This document shows positions 58,127 through 64,000 of a DNA stretch of 64,000 nucleotides, piece by piece (position 1 is the first letter of the stretch; each line of letters opens with the position of its first letter). The notes under the pieces are model-generated. The model was not told the DNA's origin, made no database searches, and was given only the letters and a program-made list of their open reading frames with translations. The DNA is from Acinetobacter pecorum. GTDB taxonomy: Bacteria; Pseudomonadota; Gammaproteobacteria; Pseudomonadales; Moraxellaceae. The stretch covers positions 1 through 64,000 of the forward strand of contig NZ_JACSPT010000008.1 in the NCBI RefSeq assembly GCF_014837015.1, given 5' to 3'. A program made the translations under genes and the position numbers.

Positions 58127-58935
58127 AACTCGGCGCTTGGCTAAGCCAGCCTATGTCCTATTTACTTGTACTCCCACTTGCTTCGACTACCCAAGAATGA
58201 ATGACAAATAGGGCAGAGATTAGATTGCAAATTTAATCTGTGTAATCATGGACTACTATCTTAATGTAATATTTACTTTCATTGTATACAACCTTGCCAC
58301 AGGCCATCTGTCCTTGCCTGAATGGTACAAGAATATCCAGTATTTTAAGGACAATAAAGCGATACAGATAATGTATAAAAAATTAAGTTAAATATATCCG
58401 TCTATGCTGAAAATGACCTGTTTATCACAATGGCTTCAGCTTTAAAAACATATAATTCATTTATTTATAATAATTTCAAAAACTTGTGTCTATTTTATGT
58501 TTTTTGAATGAGCTTCCAGAAGTTAAGAATTTGATCCGCTTATAAGTAAATCTGTGTATTTGGTCACAAAATGGCAAATTAGATCACATTTTGTCACATT
58601 TTTTTTAGTGTGAGCTGTGTTGTATTTTGTAATTGATATTTTTGTTAATTAACAATAATTTTCTTTCTTTGTTGTAAATATCTGGAAGATTGCACTGGTT
58701 GGATATAATTTTATAAGTGGCTAATTTAATTGGAAATTCTATAAAAATTTAATTTCATTATCAAATAAAATTTCACTAATACTACTTAGATTTAAAGTAA
58801 TAATAAAAAAAATATTAATATCAGGTTATTTTGATTTCATTTGATTGCTTGTTAGCTGGTTAAAACATAATTTATTTTTAAAATTAAATATCCTTGCTAT
58901 GATTCTGAAAAATAGACATATCGAGGTGTTTATTA
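58127..58935. other. 809-base AT-rich gap before the initiating transferase gene
   Basis: No intact gene. A 47-codon frame (58248-58391, plus; IFTFIVYNLATGHLSLPEWY core) looks like a protein tail and may be a gene relic. Stem arms CCTATTT near 58152 and AAATAGG near 58205 enclose a GC-richer patch. Near 58562-58600 the word TCACAAAATG and its inverted form CATTTTGTCAC recur, a possible regulator site. The promoter of the next gene must lie to the right. Confidence 0.4.
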
Positions 58936-59862
58936 ATGATAATAGAAAAAGAAAAAAAGAATATTAAAAGAAATGAAGAAAGTACTATTTTAATATATAA
59001 GCCTTTATTTAATGAAAAAAATAATATTTTTTTAAAAGAACATTCGATGAATGAGGGGCATTATAAAAATAAAATAATACAGTTTTCTTTAAAGAAAGAT
59101 CAACTTAATAAAGTGGATAAAAAGCCATTCAGGAATTTTATGCATAAAAATAATTTAATTTTAAAAAATTCTTTAATGCCTCAGGTATATGCTTATTCTG
59201 TTGCTGATATACTTAAATACAAGCAGGATATCTTGAAAAGATTGATTGATATAGTGATTGCCTGCCTAGCTTTGCTCATATTATTTCCTGTTTTTATTAT
59301 AATAGCTTATAAGGTGCGGAAAAATTTAGGGTCACCTGTTTTCTTTTATCAGGAAAGACCGGGTAAAAATGGTCAATTATTTAAAATGATTAAATTTCGG
59401 TCTATGCGGAATGCTGTAGATAAAGAGGGTAATCCTTTACCAGATAAATTCCGTATTACTCCATTTGGACAAAGGTTACGTTCTAGCAGTTTAGATGAAA
59501 TGCCGCAGCTCATTAATGTGCTAAAAGGAGATATGAGTATTGTCGGACCCCGGCCTCAAATGAAAGAGTTTCTTGAATATTATACTGATGAACAAATGAG
59601 ACGTCATGAAGTAAAGCCAGGTATGACAGGACTTGCTCAGGTAAGTGGACGTAATAATTTGTCTTGGGAAGAAAAATTTGCATTTGACGTAAAATATGTT
59701 GAACAGTGTAACGTGTGGCTTGATTTTAAAATCATGTTTAAAACAGCTAAAGTGATGTTGAGTCAGGAGGGAATTAATGCTCCTGATCAGGAAGTTGGTG
59801 CTGCAAGATTTTCAGGGAAAAATATACCTGAAACTCCTTTATATACCAAAGAGGTAAAATAA
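58936..59862 (+). CDS. itrA: Initiating sugar-phosphate transferase (ItrA/PglC-like) with N-terminal extension
   Basis: A 308-residue enzyme. Residues about 99-295 are a bacterial sugar transferase domain: re-entrant membrane helix ILKRLIDIVIACLALLILF (99-117), FYQERPGKNGQLFKMIKFRSM, the catalytic Asp187-Glu188 in LDEMPQL, and SIVGPRP. It transfers a sugar-phosphate (QuiNAc4NAc, GalNAc or GlcNAc type in relatives) to undecaprenyl phosphate, starting the unit. The first 95 residues are a Lys/Asn-rich extension absent from usual ~205-residue members. The ATG has GAGG 9 bases ahead, and no later ATG has a ribosome site, so the extension is probably translated. Confidence 0.85.
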   Translation: MIIEKEKKNIKRNEESTILIYKPLFNEKNNIFLKEHSMNEGHYKNKIIQFSLKKDQLNKVDKKPFRNFMHKNNLILKNSLMPQVYAYSVADILKYKQDILKRLIDIVIACLALLILFPVFIIIAYKVRKNLGSPVFFYQERPGKNGQLFKMIKFRSMRNAVDKEGNPLPDKFRITPFGQRLRSSSLDEMPQLINVLKGDMSIVGPRPQMKEFLEYYTDEQMRRHEVKPGMTGLAQVSGRNNLSWEEKFAFDVKYVEQCNVWLDFKIMFKTAKVMLSQEGINAPDQEVGAARFSGKNIPETPLYTKEVK

Positions 59863-60300
59863 TATGATTAAGAAATTGCTTCAGTTATTGCGGGTTTAGG
59901 AAGCTATTTTCTAGTCAGAAATGATTACGTACTAGAGAGAATGAATTTCACTATTTGTTTTTAATCCTGTATTTTTTTAAAAAGAGCTTGTTTTATCCAG
60001 CTTGGAAACTTTTAATTTGTGGCTGCTGGACAAACAATAAAAATCTTTAAAAAAGGTCATGACTGATATTTTATTTTTAGAATGTCTGCATATTGAGTCA
60101 GTAATTTAGATTTACAGTGCAGAGTTAGATAATCTATTCAGCTTAATTTGCTTAAACTATCTTGTTCAGTAGCGTTCTGATTACTGAATACAGGCTTGAT
60201 TATAATAATATTTGTTATTCAGATAAATATAAAAAGCTTCAAACAGATTTAAATTGAATGATTCTGAATCTGTTTGAAGCAGGATATCTAGGTCAAAGAC
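59863..60300. other. 438-base junction after itrA with a cut-off gene start
   Basis: An ATG at 59864 with GAGG 9 bases ahead opens a frame of only 11 codons (MIKKLLQLLRV, stop at 59897-59899). This looks like the start of a downstream gene that was lost. The remainder is AT-rich and holds no recognised gene. It ends in the wzc terminator at 60232-60280. Confidence 0.4.
60232..60280 (-). terminator. Terminator of the second wzc
   Basis: GCTTCAAACAGATT (60237-60250) pairs perfectly with AATCTGTTTGAAGC (60267-60280), a 14-bp stem, then TTTTTATATTT on the minus strand. It is about 20 bases past the wzc stop. Confidence 0.85.
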
Positions 60301-62487
60301 CTAGTCTTCATTTTTTGAAGCCTTATAGGAATAAGCATAATTATAACCATAGCCATAACCTGCACTGGAGCGCTGGATATCGTTCAAGATCACACCATTC
60401 ACCTTAACTCCAGCCTGTTCAAAGCGATTGACTGTTAATTCCAGCTCTTTCATCTGAGTTTGTGCATAACGTGCAATCAATAAATTTACACCTGCATATT
60501 GCGAGATGATTATTCCGTCAGTCACTGCAAGAATAGGTGAAGTATCAATCAGGATATGATCATATTGACTGGATAACTGAGTCAGCATTTCCCCAAATAA
60601 TGGGGTACTGAGTAACTCCGAGGGATTCACCGGGCTTTTACCCCGAGTCAATAGATCTAATCCTGGAATATCTGTGGCTTTGATCACTTCATTTAAAGTA
60701 GCCTGTTTATTTAAATACTCGGCTAAACCAGGCTGATGATTTTGATTAAAGTATTTATGGATATAACCGCGACGTAAGTCTGCATCAATTAAAAGCACAC
60801 GTTTCTGGCTTTGTGCCAAAATTGCAGCCAGGTTGGTCGAGATAAAAGATTTACCCACTTCTGGTGCAGGCCCAGAAATCATCACAATATTGTTCCGTGC
60901 ATTGCTTAAGGCAAAGTGAATGGCAGTACGCATACTACGCAAACTCTCAATCGCAATATCATCACTGTTTTTAACTGCCAGAATAGGAATATATTTTTTC
61001 TTCTTGGCCAGCTTGATATAGCCATTTTGTGCAGGTGAGCGAGGTACCGTCGCATATACCGGCAAATCTAGTTCATTTTCAATTTGACTGGAATCCTTAA
61101 TGCCTGAACGTAGCATGTTGCGTAGCAGTGCCAGCAAGGTTCCCAAGAACCCGCCCAAGAAGATGGATAAAATCAGGATTTGCAGTTTTTTCGGTTTGAT
61201 TGGTTCTAATGGTTCAACAGCAGTATCGACTACACGTACATTACCAATTTCACCAGCTTTGGCAATTCGTAGCTGCTGATAAGAGTTTAGCAGGGCAGTA
61301 TAGAGTTGCTGTTTCACTTCAACTTCACGGAAGAGTTGCAAGTATCGGCGTTGCAGGTCGGGCAATTGCTTTAAAGTACCTTCCAGCTCGTTAATTCTTT
61401 TGTTAATGGCAGCCAGTTGTGCATTCATCTGCTGCATCACCGGATGTTCATTGGTGTATTTGGCAGAAGCCTCAGCGACTTGCTGTTCCAGCTGAGCTTT
61501 TTGGGTTTCCAGGCTAATACTTTGGGTCAGATACAGTTCTGACTCTTTGGTGACATCGACCGTGTTGAATTGCTGACGGAAAGTATTGAATTCTCGCTCA
61601 GCTACATCCAGTTGCTGGCGCAATTCAGGTAACTGTTCATCCAGAAACTTAAGTGTTTGAGCCGTTTCTGCAGAACGACGTTCAATATTTTGCTGGCTAT
61701 AGGCAGCCAGAATGGCATTGAGAACCTCAGTAATATGCTGTTTATCCGTGCCCTGATAATTCAGGCCTAATACACCGGTCATTTTGCCTTTTTCTGCAAC
61801 CGAGTAATTGGCGAGAATTGATTTTACGGCAGCGGGCAGAGATTGCTTGCGTACAAGATAAGGTGCCTTGAACTGGTCCTGGCTATAAATGGCAACTTTC
61901 CATTCACCACGTTCGGACTGTAATTGACTGCGCTGGTTTAATGGCGCAGAGAATACCACCTGTTCTGTGGCCGGATCAGTTAAAGTGTATTTACCTTGCT
62001 GAAAGTCTAGACGTAAATTTTTGTCATGGAAATAAGCCGGCACTTCAAACTGACGGATATCAAAGGATTTACCATTGTCCTTAAACAAAACAGATGTTTT
62101 GCTGTATTCGGTCTGATAGTCATGCGGTGATAACAAGCGGTCGGTAAAGCTGTTTTCAGTGCCAGCGATGCGTAGATCTAGGTTTAAGGCTTTAATGGCC
62201 GAACCCAGCACCAGACGCGATTTCAGCAGTTCTATTTCTGCCTGAGCCGGCTGCTTTTGCTCTATCATATTGGATAGATCACCTAATAAGGCAGCAGAAG
62301 CCCCTTTATTCTCTTCGACCTGTACCAGTGCATCGACTGAATAGGTGTCCGGAGTGACTCTTAAATATAGCAATGCGCAGATCACGCTTAAGATGACACA
62401 CAGCGCAATCAGCTTCCACTGGGCAATGAGTGAAAAAAATAATTCTTTTAAGTCTATCGTATCTTCAGTATTGCTATTTTGGCTCAT
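60301..62487 (-). CDS. wzc: Capsule tyrosine autokinase Wzc, second copy
   Basis: A 728-residue BY-kinase with the same build as the copy at 42673: two flanking helices, periplasmic coiled-coil, Walker A GPAPEVGKS, Walker A' VLLIDADLRRG, Walker B ILIDTSP. The tyrosine tail has six alternating Tyr (GYGYGYNYAYSY). The frame opens at a TTG (62529), but the ATG at 62487 matches the start of the first copy and lies 16 bases after the wzb stop. The protein differs throughout the periplasmic domain from copy one, so it is an older paralogue or an import, not a fresh duplication. Confidence 0.93.
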   Translation of the reverse strand: MSQNSNTEDTIDLKELFFSLIAQWKLIALCVILSVICALLYLRVTPDTYSVDALVQVEENKGASAALLGDLSNMIEQKQPAQAEIELLKSRLVLGSAIKALNLDLRIAGTENSFTDRLLSPHDYQTEYSKTSVLFKDNGKSFDIRQFEVPAYFHDKNLRLDFQQGKYTLTDPATEQVVFSAPLNQRSQLQSERGEWKVAIYSQDQFKAPYLVRKQSLPAAVKSILANYSVAEKGKMTGVLGLNYQGTDKQHITEVLNAILAAYSQQNIERRSAETAQTLKFLDEQLPELRQQLDVAEREFNTFRQQFNTVDVTKESELYLTQSISLETQKAQLEQQVAEASAKYTNEHPVMQQMNAQLAAINKRINELEGTLKQLPDLQRRYLQLFREVEVKQQLYTALLNSYQQLRIAKAGEIGNVRVVDTAVEPLEPIKPKKLQILILSIFLGGFLGTLLALLRNMLRSGIKDSSQIENELDLPVYATVPRSPAQNGYIKLAKKKKYIPILAVKNSDDIAIESLRSMRTAIHFALSNARNNIVMISGPAPEVGKSFISTNLAAILAQSQKRVLLIDADLRRGYIHKYFNQNHQPGLAEYLNKQATLNEVIKATDIPGLDLLTRGKSPVNPSELLSTPLFGEMLTQLSSQYDHILIDTSPILAVTDGIIISQYAGVNLLIARYAQTQMKELELTVNRFEQAGVKVNGVILNDIQRSSAGYGYGYNYAYSYKASKNED

Positions 62488-62503
62488 AATCTTGATTTCA
62501 AAT

Positions 62504-62932
62504 TTAAATATATTTTTTCCAGTCAGCAATACAGCTCTGTATTAACTGGCAGGTATCATCAAATACAGCTTGGTCATGCTGATAAGGGTCGGCGATATTC
62601 CTGGCTTGCCAGTGCCCCAAACGGAAGGTTTTACCTTTGGCAAAAGGCCAGGTCTGTTCCAGATGTTTTTGTTGGTTTTGACTCATCACCAGAACCAGAT
62701 CAGCCTGTTTAATCATCTCGGCATTCAGCTTTCGAGCCACATGCGCGCTCATATCAATGCCCAAACTTTGCATGCACAGACTAGCTTTTTCATCTGCTGC
62801 ATGTCCTACCATGCCCGCAATACCCGCAGATTCAATCTGTAAATGCGGATACTGCTGTTTTAAAAAGTATTCGGCCATAGGACTACGGCAAATATTGCCA
62901 ATACAAACCACTAAAATATGTTTAATCTGCAT
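62504..62932 (-). CDS. wzb: Low-molecular-weight protein tyrosine phosphatase Wzb
   Basis: A 142-residue phosphatase that removes phosphate from the Wzc tyrosine tail. The active-site loop VCIGNICRSP (C-x5-R, residues 9-18) and the acid DPYQHD (about 115-120) are complete. Its ATG overlaps the wza stop by one base (TAATG), and wzc follows 16 bases later, the standard wza-wzb-wzc order. It is the only intact wzb in the window and may also serve the first Wzc. Confidence 0.94.
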   Translation of the reverse strand: MQIKHILVVCIGNICRSPMAEYFLKQQYPHLQIESAGIAGMVGHAADEKASLCMQSLGIDMSAHVARKLNAEMIKQADLVLVMSQNQQKHLEQTWPFAKGKTFRLGHWQARNIADPYQHDQAVFDDTCQLIQSCIADWKKYI

Positions 62933-64000
62933 TATTGTCCCAAACGATCCAGGTTATAAAGTGCATTCGAGAATGGAATCACCTGGTTCACGACACGTTG
63001 CCAGCGTGCCAGACCTGAAGCATCGACATAGACAATGTCATTGCTGCGCATCTTGAACTGGTTGGCCAGACCGAAGTCGGCAATACTGCTTAGGTCCATG
63101 TGATAAACTTCAGTGTGCACAGCATTTGGTTGGCTGCGTACGATATAAATCTTGCTACGGCTGGCAGAGAGTGGATTTAGGCCCAAACTTTCACCTAATA
63201 CATCACTTAAACTCATCCCTTGATCGCGCAGTGGCAAGGACTGGTTTTTGCCAGATTCACCCATGACATAGATTTTCTGATTTTCGCGATTGTTCACATA
63301 TAAAGTGTCATTTGGCTGGATCAGCAAGTTATGCAGTGAAAAACCTGCTTTTTCCAGTTCTACCGTATTCAGGGTATAGGTCTGTCCCTGACGAACCAAG
63401 GTAATGGAAGCATTATTTCCCTGTTGTACATTGACACCACCGGCCATGCCCAAGGCCGTATAGACACTTACCGGCTGATCGCTTAAATAAAACTGACCGC
63501 CTTTGATGACATTGCCCTGAACGGAGTAGCGCTGCCCCTGATAGGACAGAACCCGTACAATGACATCCGGAGTTTTTAAATAACGGGCTAACTGACTGCG
63601 CAACTCGCGGTTGACTTGGGTCAGGGATTTTCCTGCTGCCTTGTAGCGGCCAATAATTGGAAACTGGATATAGCCTTGAGAGTCAATCTGATAGCCAATT
63701 GAACGCGCAGAGTCTTCACTTCCTGCATTTGGAGAAGATGGAGTCATTTCCGGATAAGCCCATAAATAGATGGACAGGATATCGCCCGGACTTAGACTGT
63801 AGCTACGATGCGGGGTGCTAAACAAATGGGCGTAGTCTTGTTGAATGTTTTGTACAGCAGGCTGAACGGCCAGCATAGAGTCTTGAGTGAGTTTAATCAC
63901 ATTGACTGAAGTGCCGAGTTCGGTTTGATAAACACCTTCTGCTGGTAGGTCATAAGTTTGCAGACCAGAGGTCACTGCGCAGCCGGTCAAAGTAAGACCG
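62932..64000 (-). CDS. wza: Outer-membrane polysaccharide export protein Wza, second copy (5' end cut)
   Basis: At least 353 residues are inside the window. The visible start T-L-T-G-C is the lipobox of the signal peptide, so about 15 codons and the start codon lie beyond the right edge. The export domain YSLSPGDILSIYLWAYPEM and SLBB domains (QGNVIKGGQFYLSDQP; IYVMGESGKNQSL) parallel the first Wza. It is the first gene of the second wza-wzb-wzc set; what it diverges from cannot be seen here. Confidence 0.92.
   Translation of the reverse strand, partial: GLTLTGCAVTSGLQTYDLPAEGVYQTELGTSVNVIKLTQDSMLAVQPAVQNIQQDYAHLFSTPHRSYSLSPGDILSIYLWAYPEMTPSSPNAGSEDSARSIGYQIDSQGYIQFPIIGRYKAAGKSLTQVNRELRSQLARYLKTPDVIVRVLSYQGQRYSVQGNVIKGGQFYLSDQPVSVYTALGMAGGVNVQQGNNASITLVRQGQTYTLNTVELEKAGFSLHNLLIQPNDTLYVNNRENQKIYVMGESGKNQSLPLRDQGMSLSDVLGESLGLNPLSASRSKIYIVRSQPNAVHTEVYHMDLSSIADFGLANQFKMRSNDIVYVDASGLARWQRVVNQVIPFSNALYNLDRLGQ

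Noticed and set aside
58127-60300. Insertion sequence flanking itrA
   Set aside because: No transposase frame, no matching terminal inverted repeats and no target duplication were found.

Overview
The window reads as a chromosomal segment of an Acinetobacter species. Support comes from the 5S/23S rRNA sequences, the AT-leaning housekeeping genes, the fmt-rsmB / ilvD neighbourhood, and a capsule (K) locus that starts next to an FKBP peptidyl-prolyl isomerase with wza/wzc read divergently from the sugar genes. No plasmid, phage, insertion sequence or CRISPR array is visible. The species is not called.

Layout. 1-393: end of a ribosomal RNA operon (23S tail, 5S, terminator). 678-3745: two near-duplicate aromatic-acid MFS importers, each behind its own palindromic sites. 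3840-6526: a frameshifted gene, an ankyrin protein, a DJ-1/PfpI protein, a CsrB/RsmZ-like small RNA with an upstream GacA-type box, and an outer-membrane barrel. 6661-11195: aldehyde dehydrogenase, MetPS amino-acid importer, ZupT. 11265-13531: rsmB and fmt. 13940-17760: two dihydroxy-acid dehydratases of different iron-sulfur type. 17911-25673: thioredoxin-fold protein with a chorismate mutase, TauE/SafE, LysR, NCS2 permease, PEP carboxylase. 25823-30838: TetR-controlled RND efflux pair. 30970-35960: membrane protein, dnaJ, an AT-rich glycosyltransferase lodged before dapB, dapB, a START protein. 36009-42506 (all minus): Adh, Tag, an unknown, an M23 peptidase, MutY, HIT, dienelactone hydrolase, two FKBPs.

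42673-64000 is the capsule locus. A first export pair (wza, wzc; wzb reduced to a relic) is followed by a plus-strand island. The island holds rmlB-rmlA-fdtA-acyltransferase-fdtB (a dTDP-3-amino-3,6-dideoxyhexose route), wzx, three glycosyltransferases, wzy, a FemAB/GNAT-like protein and an ItrA-type initiating transferase with an unusual N-terminal extension. A second, intact wza-wzb-wzc set then follows, cut by the window edge. The sugar is made by the Rml/Fdt enzymes, loaded on undecaprenyl phosphate by the ItrA-like enzyme, extended by the glycosyltransferases, flipped by Wzx, polymerised by Wzy and exported by Wza/Wzc.

Most worth following up: the putative GacA/CsrA-type small RNA at 5583-5714, the doubled capsule export module with a deleted wzb, and the incomplete Fdt pathway with a replacement acyltransferase.
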